DNA of 64,000 nucleotides. It comes from Vulcanimicrobiota bacterium (GTDB lineage Bacteria > Vulcanimicrobiota > Vulcanimicrobiia > Vulcanimicrobiales > Vulcanimicrobiaceae). Of the stretch, positions 9,641 through 17,518 are shown one piece after another; positions within the stretch are counted from its first letter, which is position 1; each line of letters begins with the position of its first letter. The DNA is taken from assembly GCA_003140215.1 (NCBI GenBank), contig PLJL01000004.1:1209762-1273761 (forward strand). The letters are read 5' to 3'. The notes beneath the pieces were generated by a model. That model worked only from the letters and a program-made list of their open reading frames with translations, searched no databases and had not been told where the DNA came from. Made by a program: the position numbers and the translations under genes.

Positions 9641-10585
9641 ATGTTGGTGCACGGCCGGATCGGATTGGTGCTGCTCGTCGCCGTTGCGGCGGCCGTGTGG
9701 GTTCTGCCGTCATACTACACGGGGCTGTTGACGCAGATCGGGCTGTACGCGCTCGTCACGATCGGGCTCAATCTGTTCATGGGATACGCCGGTCAGGTCT
9801 CGCTGGGGCAAGCGGCGTTCTTCGGGATCGGCGCGTACGCGTCGGCGGCGTTGGCCGTGAAGCTGCACGTCACGCCGTGGGCGGGGATGCTGGCCGGAGC
9901 GCTTCTGGCGGCATTCGTCGCCTACGTTCTGAGCTTCGTCGCACTGCGGTTGCGTGAGAACCTGCTTGCGCTCGCGACGCTGGCGCTCGGTATCGTGATC
10001 AACGTCGTGTTCAACCAATGGGAGTTCATCGGCGGCTCCTCGGGCTTCAAGGACATCCCGGGTTTCACGCTGGGGGCGTACACCTTCGATCAACGCGCAT
10101 ATGCCGTGCTCGCCTGGGCGTTGCTCGTGCTGGGGCTATGGTTCGCGGGGAACCTCGTGCGGTCGAGCTTCGGGCGCTCGTTGGTCGCGATCTCCGCCGG
10201 TGAACTGGGCGCGCAGGCGCTGGGCGTCGACGCGGAGCGTTTGAAGCGCCAGACGTTCGTGCTCAGCGCGGTGTACGCGGGAGTCGCCGGCGCGGTCTAC
10301 GCGTCGCAACAATCGTATATCGATCCCAGCTCGTTCGATTTCTTGCTGTCGGTGAACTTCGTGCTCATGTCGGTGATCGGCGGGATTCGCAGCCTCTCGG
10401 GCGCGGTCGTCGGCGCCGCCGCGGTCGTCGCGCTCAAGCAAATGCTCCAAGCGACCGTTCCGCTCGTGCTGCCCGGTGCACGCGGCGACTTTCAGTCGTT
10501 CTTCTTCGGGATCATCCTCATCGCGATGCTGATCTACTTGCCGCGCGGGATCACCGGCCGGTTCGCCGAGGCGCGCCGCGCATGA
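9641..10585 (+). CDS. livM: Branched-chain amino acid ABC transporter permease LivM
   Basis: 314 residues of membrane-spanning helices with the LivM signature GYAGQVSLGQAAFFGIGAY near 48-66 and the cytoplasmic coupling loop SFGRSLVAISAGELGAQALGVD. It forms the membrane pore with LivH. GAAAGG lies 3-8 bases before the ATG. It opens an eight-gene operon in which every junction is short or overlapping. The first 60 bases upstream are the only intergenic space that could hold the promoter. Confidence 0.93.
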   Translation: MLVHGRIGLVLLVAVAAAVWVLPSYYTGLLTQIGLYALVTIGLNLFMGYAGQVSLGQAAFFGIGAYASAALAVKLHVTPWAGMLAGALLAAFVAYVLSFVALRLRENLLALATLALGIVINVVFNQWEFIGGSSGFKDIPGFTLGAYTFDQRAYAVLAWALLVLGLWFAGNLVRSSFGRSLVAISAGELGAQALGVDAERLKRQTFVLSAVYAGVAGAVYASQQSYIDPSSFDFLLSVNFVLMSVIGGIRSLSGAVVGAAAVVALKQMLQATVPLVLPGARGDFQSFFFGIILIAMLIYLPRGITGRFAEARRA

Positions 10586-11454
10586 TGGCATCGGTGTGGC
10601 AGTACATCCTCGCCGGCGTCGTCGTCGGCGCGATCTACGCGCTCATCGCGGCGGGCTTCGTGCTCATCTATCAGGTCACGGGGTTGATCAACTTCGCCCA
10701 AGGCGAGTTCGCGATGATCGGTGCGATGACCGCGGCTTCGCTGGCCGGCGCCGGGATGCCGACCCTCGCCGCCGCCGGGATCGCGGTCGTCGCCGCCGCG
10801 GTGACCGGCGCGCTGTGCTATCTGCTGGCGATCCGACCGGCCCGCGCGGCGACGGGGGTCACGCTGATCTTCATCACGCTGGGGCTCGACGTCGCGCTGC
10901 GCGGGCTGGGACTGTTCGTGTGGGGCACCAACCCGCTCAGCTTGAACGCGTTCAGCGGCGGGACCGCCGTTACGATCTTCGGCGGCGTGCTGCCGCCGCA
11001 AGCGCTGTGGGTGCTCTTGACCGACGTGCTGGTGTTCGGTGCGCTCTACCTGTTCTTCCGGCACACCTATACCGGCACGGCGGTACGCGCCGCGGTCGCG
11101 AACCCGCCGATCGCGTCGACGTTCGGCATCCCGCTGCGCACGTTTGCGTTCTGGAGTTTCGTCGTGGCGGCGGCGATCGGCGGACTCGGCGGCGTCGTCA
11201 TCGCGCCGATCACCAGCGCGACGTTCGACATGGGCCTCACCTTCGGACTGGCCGGTTTCGTCGCCGCCGTGCTGGGCGGACTCGAGAGCCTTCCCGGTGC
11301 GCTCGTCGGCGGATTCGTCTTGGGGATCATCGTGAAGGTTGCGGGCGGTCTGCTCTCCACCGGTTGGGAGGACGGCGTCGGTTTTTTTATCCTCGTGCTG
11401 GTGCTCGTGCTGCGCCCGCAAGGGCTGCTCGGGCGCGCGGTGCGGCGCGCATGA
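10582..11454 (+). CDS. livH: Branched-chain amino acid ABC transporter permease LivH
   Basis: 290 residues with the LivH signature GLINFAQGEFAMIGAM near 35-50 and eight or so membrane helices. It pairs with LivM. Its ATG overlaps the LivM stop by 4 bases, a sign of translational coupling. A second ATG follows at once (10585). Substrate range of this family covers amino acids, amides and urea. The downstream dehydrogenase genes argue for branched-chain amino acids or their 2-oxoacids. Confidence 0.93.
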   Translation: MMASVWQYILAGVVVGAIYALIAAGFVLIYQVTGLINFAQGEFAMIGAMTAASLAGAGMPTLAAAGIAVVAAAVTGALCYLLAIRPARAATGVTLIFITLGLDVALRGLGLFVWGTNPLSLNAFSGGTAVTIFGGVLPPQALWVLLTDVLVFGALYLFFRHTYTGTAVRAAVANPPIASTFGIPLRTFAFWSFVVAAAIGGLGGVVIAPITSATFDMGLTFGLAGFVAAVLGGLESLPGALVGGFVLGIIVKVAGGLLSTGWEDGVGFFILVLVLVLRPQGLLGRAVRRA

Positions 11455-12317
11455 CCGCGCCGGCCGCAAACCCCAGCGTGACGGCGACCCTCGAGGTGGC
11501 CGGCGTGACGGTGCGCTTCGGCGGGGTCGTCGCGGTGGACGACGTCAGCTTCGTCGCGCGCACCGGCGAAGTGCTCGGCGTGATGGGCCCCAACGGGGCC
11601 GGCAAGACGACGCTGTTCAACGTGATCAGCGGCGTGCAACGGCCCACCGCCGGCAGCGTATCGCTCGCCGGTACGGCGCTGACGGGGCGCTCCGTGGAGA
11701 ATGTCGCGGCACTGGGCGTCACGCGAACCTTCCAAACACCCGTCATGTTCTGGGGGCTCACGGTGCGCGAGAGCATCGAGGTCGCCCTGGCAGCGCGCGA
11801 GTTCGGCGCGACGTATCCGCCCGCGCCGCACCGCGAGCTCGTGCCGTGCGGGATCGGAGCGGCGCAGCGCCGGCGCGCGGAGACGGCCTTACGTGACACG
11901 GCCGATGCGATCCTGACCCGCGCGGGGATCGCTGCGACCGCCGATCGGCTCACCGAGTCGCTGGCCTTCGGCGAGGAACGGCTGCTGGAACTCGCGCGCG
12001 CACTCGCGGTCGAGCCGACGGTCCTGCTGCTCGACGAGCCGCTCTCGGGGCTCAACCCCGATGAGATCGGCGCCGTGATCGCGTCGATTCGGGCCGCGCG
12101 CGAGGACGGCGTCGCGGTGCTGTTGGTGGAGCACGCCGTCGGGGAGCTGCTTGCCGTCGCCGATCGCGTGGTGGTGCTCGACCACGGGCGCAAGATCGCC
12201 GAAGGTGCTCCGCAAGCCGTCGCGACCGATCCGCTGGTGATCGACGCCTACATCGGTGACGAGCTGGACGCTCCGGCTGGTTCATCCTTCGACGGGGCTC
12301 AGGATGACAATGACTGA
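11451..12317 (+). CDS. livG: Branched-chain amino acid ABC transporter ATPase LivG
   Basis: 288 residues: Walker A GPNGAGKTT, Q-loop TFQTP, Walker B VLLLDEPLSGL and switch His in LLVEHAV. The ABC signature is unusual, ESLAFGEERLLE in place of LSxGQ. LivG proteins often show LxYG(E/Q)QR, so this may still work. ATGA overlaps LivH. The last codons (SSFDGAQDDND) are encoded by a dispersed repeat at 12286-12307 and are not expected in the family, so the C-terminus seems to have been extended or replaced by the repeat. Confidence 0.92.
   Translation: MTAPAANPSVTATLEVAGVTVRFGGVVAVDDVSFVARTGEVLGVMGPNGAGKTTLFNVISGVQRPTAGSVSLAGTALTGRSVENVAALGVTRTFQTPVMFWGLTVRESIEVALAAREFGATYPPAPHRELVPCGIGAAQRRRAETALRDTADAILTRAGIAATADRLTESLAFGEERLLELARALAVEPTVLLLDEPLSGLNPDEIGAVIASIRAAREDGVAVLLVEHAVGELLAVADRVVVLDHGRKIAEGAPQAVATDPLVIDAYIGDELDAPAGSSFDGAQDDND
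12286..12307 (+). repeat. Dispersed short repeat, copy 1
   Basis: Matches the pattern CCTTCGACRRGCTCAGG followed by RTRA. Copies 2 and 3 are at 48549-48569 (minus) and 49463-49483 (plus). Here it encodes the tail of LivG and provides AGGA upstream of the LivF ATG. Confidence 0.7.
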
Positions 12318-13047
12318 AACGCCGGTCCTCGAGGTCGAGAAAATCTCGACCGTCCGCGGGCGCGTGCAGGTGTTGTGGGACGTCAGCCTGAGCGTGCGCC
12401 GTGGTGAAACGGTCGCCATCGTCGGACCTAACGGCGCGGGGAAGACGACCCTGGTCGGCTCGATCACCGGGCTGGTCCCGCCCCGGTCCGGCCGCATCCG
12501 CGTCAACGGCGAAGACGTGACCGGGATGGCACCCGAGCGGCTCGCATCGCGGCGGGTCGCGCTGGTCCCCGAGCGGCGCGGGATCTTCGCGCCGCTCAGC
12601 GTGCGCGAAAACCTGCTCATGGGTGCATACGCGCGGCGCGCGCAGCGCGCCGATCTCGCCGCCGACCTCGATGATGTGTTCGGCTTGTTTCCGGCGCTGG
12701 TGCGATTGCGCGACGCGCTCGCCGGCTCGCTCTCGGGCGGCGAGCAGCAAATGGTGGCGATCGGGCGCGCGCTCATGGCGAAGCCCGAGCTGTTGCTCCT
12801 CGACGAGCCCAGCCTCGGGCTCGCGCCCAAGGTCCGTGCGGAGAACTTCGGAGCGCTGGCGCGGCTCGCCGAACGCGGCGTCACGATCCTGCTGGTCGAG
12901 CAGAACCTGCGGCTGGCGGCGCGGATCTGCGGGCGCGCGTACCTCATGCAACGCGGGCGCATCGTGGGGACGGCGACGTCCGAGGAGTTGGCGCAGTCGG
13001 CCCGGCACGTGTACTTGGAGTCCCACGGGGAAGCGCCGCACGGGTGA
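12310..13047 (+). CDS. livF: Branched-chain amino acid ABC transporter ATPase LivF
   Basis: About 245 residues, the shorter of the two LIV ATPases. Walker A is GPNGAGKTT, signature LSGGEQQM, Walker B LLLLDEPSLGLAP and switch LLVEQN. PERRGIF is the typical LivF Q-loop region. Two ATGs are possible, 12304 and 12310. I favour 12310 because AGGA ends 5 bases before it. That site lies in the dispersed repeat, and the gene overlaps the LivG stop by 8 bases. Confidence 0.92.
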   Translation: MTETPVLEVEKISTVRGRVQVLWDVSLSVRRGETVAIVGPNGAGKTTLVGSITGLVPPRSGRIRVNGEDVTGMAPERLASRRVALVPERRGIFAPLSVRENLLMGAYARRAQRADLAADLDDVFGLFPALVRLRDALAGSLSGGEQQMVAIGRALMAKPELLLLDEPSLGLAPKVRAENFGALARLAERGVTILLVEQNLRLAARICGRAYLMQRGRIVGTATSEELAQSARHVYLESHGEAPHG

Positions 13048-13059
13048 CGCGGTCACCCG
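13041..13059 (+). promoter_or_regulatory. Hairpin between livF and livK
   Basis: CGGGTGAC and GTCACCCG form an 8-bp stem with a 3-base loop overlapping the livF stop. The right arm can instead pair with GCGGGTGAT at about 13064-13072, giving two mutually exclusive hairpins. It sits in the only gap of this half of the operon (79 bases). It could attenuate, or protect the mRNA and raise the binding protein relative to the ATPases. Confidence 0.45.
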
Positions 13060-13126
13060 CTGCGCGGGTGATCGGCCGCACTCGCAGAACCCCCGGGATC
13101 AATCTATCGTGAAGGAGGCTAGGTCC

Positions 13127-14296
13127 ATGCGTTCGACGGTCGCTCGTCTCGGCGCGCTCGCGCTTGCATCGTTTCTCATCGTTTCGGGTGCGCCGCCGCC
13201 GCCGGCCGGTGCGGCGAACGAACCGTACCTCATCGGCGCCACGGTTTCCGAGAGCGGTCCGGGGGCGACGCTGGGCCGCCCCGAGGCCGACAGCATGCAG
13301 CTGGCCGTCGACGAGATCAACAAGGCGGGCGGAGTGAACGGCCACCCCTTGCAGATCACTATCCTCGACGATGAATCCAGCGCGACCACCGCCGTCAACA
13401 ACACGCGCAAGTTTCTCGACGCGCACGTCATCGCGATCCTGGGCTCATCGCTCACCCAGACCTCGCTCGCGATGGTCCCGCTCGCGACGCAGGCGAAGGT
13501 TCCGATGGTCTCATTCGCCTCGAGCTCGCAGGTGATCCAGCCGGTCGGCGACCGCCAGTGGATCTTCAAGATGCCGATCACCGATTTCCACGTTGCGCAA
13601 GCGATGCAGGAGCACATGCGCAAGAAGAAGACGACCAAGGTCGCCGTCATCTATCGCGACGACGACTACGGCAAGACGGGACTCTCGCACTTCAAGGACG
13701 CCGGTGCGAACTTCGGCATCGAGGTCGTCGACGCGGAGGCGATCAACGCCCGCGCCAGCGACGCGACCACCCAGCTGACCCACATCAAGGCTGCCAACCC
13801 GCAGGCGATCGTGTGCTGGACCACGCTGCCGTCGGCCGCCGTGATCATCAAGGCCTACCGCGAACTCGGCGTAACGACCCCGATCTACTATTCCGACGGT
13901 GCGGCGACCGGTGTGTTCCCGCAGCAGGCCGGCGCGGCGCTCAACGGTGCGTACATCGCGAGCACGAAGATCAACGTCGCCGACGCGCTGCCCAACGGCG
14001 ACCCGCAAAAGAAGCTGCTCACGCGCTACATCGCGACGTTCGTCAAGGATTATCCCAAGGACGCGCCGGTCAGCATCTTCGGCGGCTTCGGCTACGACGG
14101 CGTCTACGTGCTCAAGCAGGCTCTCGAGCGCGCCAAGAGCACCGACGGCGAGAAGCTGCGCCAGGCGCTCGAGCACACCGACTACCTCGGCGTTACCGGC
14201 CAATTCCGCATGTCCGGCGGCGACCACAACGGTCTGTCGGTGTTCTCGCTGGTGCTCACGCAGGTCGAAAACGGAAAGTTCGCGATCGCGAAATAG
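13127..14296 (+). CDS. Branched-chain amino acid ABC transporter substrate-binding protein
   Basis: 389 residues. A signal peptide covers about 1-29 (hydrophobic ALALASFLIVSG, Pro-rich, ending AGAA). Then comes the periplasmic-binding fold of the LivK type, beginning PYLIGATVSESGPGATLG and including AVDEINKAGGVNG, DDDYGKTG and GYDGVYVLKQAL. The ATG at 13127 has GAAGGAGG at 13111-13118, the best ribosome-binding site of the operon. There is no lipobox Cys, so it is a soluble periplasmic protein in a diderm. It ends 10 bases before the E1-alpha gene, linking uptake directly to oxidation. Confidence 0.93.
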   Translation: MRSTVARLGALALASFLIVSGAPPPPAGAANEPYLIGATVSESGPGATLGRPEADSMQLAVDEINKAGGVNGHPLQITILDDESSATTAVNNTRKFLDAHVIAILGSSLTQTSLAMVPLATQAKVPMVSFASSSQVIQPVGDRQWIFKMPITDFHVAQAMQEHMRKKKTTKVAVIYRDDDYGKTGLSHFKDAGANFGIEVVDAEAINARASDATTQLTHIKAANPQAIVCWTTLPSAAVIIKAYRELGVTTPIYYSDGAATGVFPQQAGAALNGAYIASTKINVADALPNGDPQKKLLTRYIATFVKDYPKDAPVSIFGGFGYDGVYVLKQALERAKSTDGEKLRQALEHTDYLGVTGQFRMSGGDHNGLSVFSLVLTQVENGKFAIAK

Positions 14297-14306
14297 TGCG
14301 GTGGCG

Positions 14307-15251
14307 ATGACGCAGGCCGAGCGCGAGCGCGCCTACGGTGCGCTTTCGCTCGCGCGGGCACTCGACGAGCGCATGTGGCGGCTCGCACGCGCGGGCCGCG
14401 CGCACTTCGCTGTCCCGTGCAGCGGGCATGAGGCGATCGGCGTCGGCTACGCGCTGGCGATGCGGCCGGGCGTCGACTGGCTCTCGCCGCACTACCGGGA
14501 CCTCGCCGCGCTGCTCGTGCTCGGGATGGAACCGCGCGACGTGATGCTGTGCTTCTTTTCGCGGCCCGCGGACCCGAACGCCCGCGGGCGTCAGCCCTAC
14601 GCGCATTTCGGCTCGCGCGAGTTGCACGTGCTGTCGCAGCAGGGACCGCAGCCGAACCACTGTTCGCACGGCGTCGGCTGCGCGTGGGGCTCGAAGCTGC
14701 TCGGCGACGGCAGTGTCTCGGTGATCGCCTTCGGCGACGGCGGGGCGCAGAAAGGCGAGGTGCACGAGTCCATGAACGTTGCGGCGATCCACCGGCTGCC
14801 GTGCGTCTTCGTCGTGCATAGAAACGGCTGGACGCAGTCGGTGAAGCGCAGCGACCAGTACGCGACCGAGATGCTCGTCGCCCGCGCGGCGGGCTACGGG
14901 ATGCCCGGGATCGCGGTCGACGGGATGGACGTCGAGGCGATGTACGCAGCGGCCACGCAGGCGGTCGAACGCGCGCGCGCCGGCGACGGCCCTACGCTCA
15001 TCGACGCGGCGTGCGTGCGCTTCATGCCCAATACGTCCAACGACGACGACTCGCGCTATCGCGACCGTGCCGAGGTCGACGCCGTGCGCGTGAAGGGCGA
15101 TCCGTTGGTGCGCGCGCGCGCTTTGGTGGGCGCCGATTTTGCAGCACGCGTCGACGCCGAGAGCGCCGCCCAGGCCGACGATGCCGCCGAGTGGGCCGAA
15201 GCGCAACCGCTCGGCGACCCCGCGACGGTTGCGGACCACGCCTATGCCTAA
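14307..15251 (+). CDS. 2-oxoacid dehydrogenase E1 component, alpha subunit (branched-chain type)
   Basis: 314 residues of the thiamine-diphosphate-dependent E1-alpha family. The TPP motif runs from GDGGAQKGEVHES to the Asn of VVHRNGW. SGHEAIGVGYALA, SPHYRDLAALL and NTSNDDDSRYR resemble branched-chain oxoacid dehydrogenase more than pyruvate dehydrogenase. It is shorter than many bacterial BCKDH alpha subunits. The ATG at 14307 is preferred; GTG 14301 is also in frame. It works with the E1-beta encoded next, with an 8-base overlap. Position after the LIV genes supports a branched-chain substrate. Confidence 0.9.
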   Translation: MTQAERERAYGALSLARALDERMWRLARAGRAHFAVPCSGHEAIGVGYALAMRPGVDWLSPHYRDLAALLVLGMEPRDVMLCFFSRPADPNARGRQPYAHFGSRELHVLSQQGPQPNHCSHGVGCAWGSKLLGDGSVSVIAFGDGGAQKGEVHESMNVAAIHRLPCVFVVHRNGWTQSVKRSDQYATEMLVARAAGYGMPGIAVDGMDVEAMYAAATQAVERARAGDGPTLIDAACVRFMPNTSNDDDSRYRDRAEVDAVRVKGDPLVRARALVGADFAARVDAESAAQADDAAEWAEAQPLGDPATVADHAYA

Positions 15252-16683
15252 CACCGTCAGCCGTGAGCTCAGCGTGGTTGAGGCGGTGCGCGAGGCGCTG
15301 GCGCAAGAGATGGCGCGCGACGAGCGCGTTCTGGTCCTGGGTGAGGACGTCGGAAAACTGGGCGGCGTGTTTCGCGCCACCGAAGGGCTGTACGAGCGTT
15401 TCGGGCCGCAGCGCGTCATCGACATGCCGATGGCCGAGACCGTGATCGCGGGGGTGACCGTCGGTCTGGCGATGCGCGGGATGCGGCCCGTCGCCGAGAT
15501 CCAGTTCGCCGACTTCATTCATGCCGCGATGGACCATCTCGTCGGCGAGGCGGCGAAGATCCGCTGGCGTACCGGCGGCGATTGGTCGTGCCCGATGGTG
15601 CTGCGCACCGCCTACGGCGGCGGCTTTCGCGGCGGACCGTATCATTCGCAATCCGTCGAAGCCTTCTACGCGCATGCGCCGGGATTGAAGGTCGTAGCGC
15701 CCTCGACGCCGGCCGACGCGAAGGGCCTACTCGTCGCGGCGATTCGCGATCCGGATCCCGTCCTGGTGCTCGAGCACAAGCGTACGTACCGCGCGATTCG
15801 CGGCCCGGTCCCCGAAGGCGAGTACGTCGTGCCGATCGGGCGCGCGGCGGTCGCACGCGCCGGGGCCGACGCGACGGTGCTCGCCTACGGCATGATGCTG
15901 CACGAGTCGCTCGCCGCCGCTGATGTGCTCGCGCAGGAGGGGATCGACGTCGAGGTGATCGACCTGCGCACGCTCGCGCCGCTCGACCGCGAGACGATCC
16001 TGACGTCGCTGGCGAAAACGCGCCGGCTGTGCGTCGTGCACGAAGACACGCTCACGATGGGGCTGGGCGCGGAGTTGTGCGCGCTGGCGGCCGAAGCCGG
16101 CGTGCTCGACGTGCCGCCGGTACGGGTCGCCATGCCCGACATCCCCGGGATCCCGGTCGACGAGGTGCTCGAAGACGCGCTGTTGCCCAATCGCGCGACG
16201 ATCGGCGACGCGCTCGCGCGGCTGGTCGCGCGACCGCGTTCGCACGCCGGAGGCGCCGCCCCGGCGGCCTACGATCCGGGGATACCGCAGGCCTCGAGCA
16301 TCGTCGAAGTCGCGCTGCCGGTCGAGCACACCCGCCTCGCCGTCGACGCGCTGGCAGCGGCGGTGCGCGCGGTTCCGCAGTGCAACGCGACCTTCGCTTG
16401 GACTGGCCTCGTCGCGCACGACGAGGTGCGAGTCGATCTCGACTTGGGCGCGACGTCGCCGGCGAGCGGGCGCGGCACGATCACGCTGGTCGACTACGGT
16501 CCGGCCGGGAGCGACCTCGCGATCCCGTTCGTCCGGCCCGGCCAAACCGCGGCGCTGCGGATCGGTGCCGTGCACGACGGGCGCGCGTACGCCGCCTGCG
16601 CCGTCGACCATCGCGCCGTCGACGGCGCCGACGTCGGCCGCTTCCTCGCCGCCTTCAAGACTGCGGTGGAAGATGGACGTTGA
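15244..16683 (+). CDS. E1-beta subunit fused to a C-terminal E2-like catalytic module
   Basis: 479 residues, about 150 more than usual. Residues 5-330 are a normal E1-beta: LGEDVGKLGGVFRATEGL, DMPMAETVIAGVTVGLA, QFADFIHAAMDHL, then the transketolase C-domain. From about 350 to the end is a second module: LAVDALAAAVRAVPQCNATFAW, GTITLVDYGPAGS, PFVRPGQTAALRIGAV and VDHRAVDGADVGRFLAAFK. The last is the E2 acyltransferase HxxxDG motif (H456, D460, G461). The module looks like a compact E2 catalytic domain without the usual central GVAVATPDGL stretch. The next gene's E2 lacks this His. ATG 15244 overlaps E1-alpha. Confidence 0.88.
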   Translation: MPNTVSRELSVVEAVREALAQEMARDERVLVLGEDVGKLGGVFRATEGLYERFGPQRVIDMPMAETVIAGVTVGLAMRGMRPVAEIQFADFIHAAMDHLVGEAAKIRWRTGGDWSCPMVLRTAYGGGFRGGPYHSQSVEAFYAHAPGLKVVAPSTPADAKGLLVAAIRDPDPVLVLEHKRTYRAIRGPVPEGEYVVPIGRAAVARAGADATVLAYGMMLHESLAAADVLAQEGIDVEVIDLRTLAPLDRETILTSLAKTRRLCVVHEDTLTMGLGAELCALAAEAGVLDVPPVRVAMPDIPGIPVDEVLEDALLPNRATIGDALARLVARPRSHAGGAAPAAYDPGIPQASSIVEVALPVEHTRLAVDALAAAVRAVPQCNATFAWTGLVAHDEVRVDLDLGATSPASGRGTITLVDYGPAGSDLAIPFVRPGQTAALRIGAVHDGRAYAACAVDHRAVDGADVGRFLAAFKTAVEDGR

Positions 16684-17518
16684 GTTTCCGCGGCTGGCCG
16701 ACACGCTCGTCGACGGCCTCGTGTCGGAGTGGTACAAGCGCCCCGGCGATACGGTGAAACGCGGCGAGCCGCTGTTCGCCGTCGAGACCGACAAGGTGAA
16801 CACCGACATCGAGTCGCCCTACGACGGCGTGCTCGCCGAGATCGTCGTCGCCGCGGGCGAACGCGCCGAGGTCGGTCAGATCCTGGCGCGCTTCGCGAAC
16901 GAAGGCGGATCCGTCGCGGGCGAGCACACCGCGGTTTCGCGGCCGATCGGCGCGGCGCCGCAGGCGCGGCCCGGCGGCCTGAGTCCGATGCGCAAGCGTA
17001 TTGCCGAGCGGATGACCGAAGCGCGTGCGACCATCGCGCAAGGTTCGTGCGCGCGGCAGGTCGATCTGTCCGGGATCGAGCGCGCGGGCGTGGCGTGGAC
17101 GGCGTATTTCGTCAAGGCCTTCGCGCAGGCGCTCGAGGCCGACCGCATCGGGGTCGCGGTCGAGGTGCCGGGTGGTCTGGTCGTGCCGGTCGTCCCCGAC
17201 GCACGCGACGCCTCGCTGCACGACATCGGCGTGCGCATCCGCGACTTCGCCGAACGCGCCCAGGCCGGCGCGCTCACCGCGACCGACGTCGGCGGCGCCG
17301 TCGCAACCGTTACCAACGTCGGCGCCGGCGGCACGCTGCTCGCGTTTCCGCTCGTCGCGCCGGGCGAACCCGCAATCCTCGCCCCCGGTGCGGTCGTCGA
17401 CGGCCGGTGCTGGCTCGCCATGTGTTACGACCGCGCGCGCTACGACGAGTACGCCGCCGACCGTCTGCTGGCGAACGTCGCGGAGCGCCTCGCAGCGCTC
17501 GGGCGCCCTACAGGCTGA
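16673..17518 (+). CDS. Dihydrolipoamide acyltransferase E2 with degenerate catalytic motif
   Basis: 281 residues, short for E2 (usually above 380). Residues 1-75 are a lipoyl domain with the lipoylated Lys41 in ETDKVNTDIES. A linker of about 25 residues follows with no recognisable peripheral-subunit-binding domain. The catalytic fold starts at GLSPMRKRIAERMTEA (about 102-117) and has GVAVEVPGGLVVPVVPDA and the helix DIGVRIRDFAERA. Where active E2 has DHRxxDG, this protein has DRARYDE (253-259), so the catalytic His is Arg and the Gly is Glu. The preceding fusion gene carries an intact copy of that motif. No E3 gene is in the window. It overlaps E1-beta by 11 bases and the convergent JmjC gene by 11. 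Confidence 0.87.
   Translation: MDVEFPRLADTLVDGLVSEWYKRPGDTVKRGEPLFAVETDKVNTDIESPYDGVLAEIVVAAGERAEVGQILARFANEGGSVAGEHTAVSRPIGAAPQARPGGLSPMRKRIAERMTEARATIAQGSCARQVDLSGIERAGVAWTAYFVKAFAQALEADRIGVAVEVPGGLVVPVVPDARDASLHDIGVRIRDFAERAQAGALTATDVGGAVATVTNVGAGGTLLAFPLVAPGEPAILAPGAVVDGRCWLAMCYDRARYDEYAADRLLANVAERLAALGRPTG

Noticed and set aside
13899-14306. Upstream extension of the E1-alpha frame to 13899
   Set aside because: The extension is an Arg/Ser-rich shadow of the binding-protein gene; the conserved E1-alpha sequence starts at 14307.
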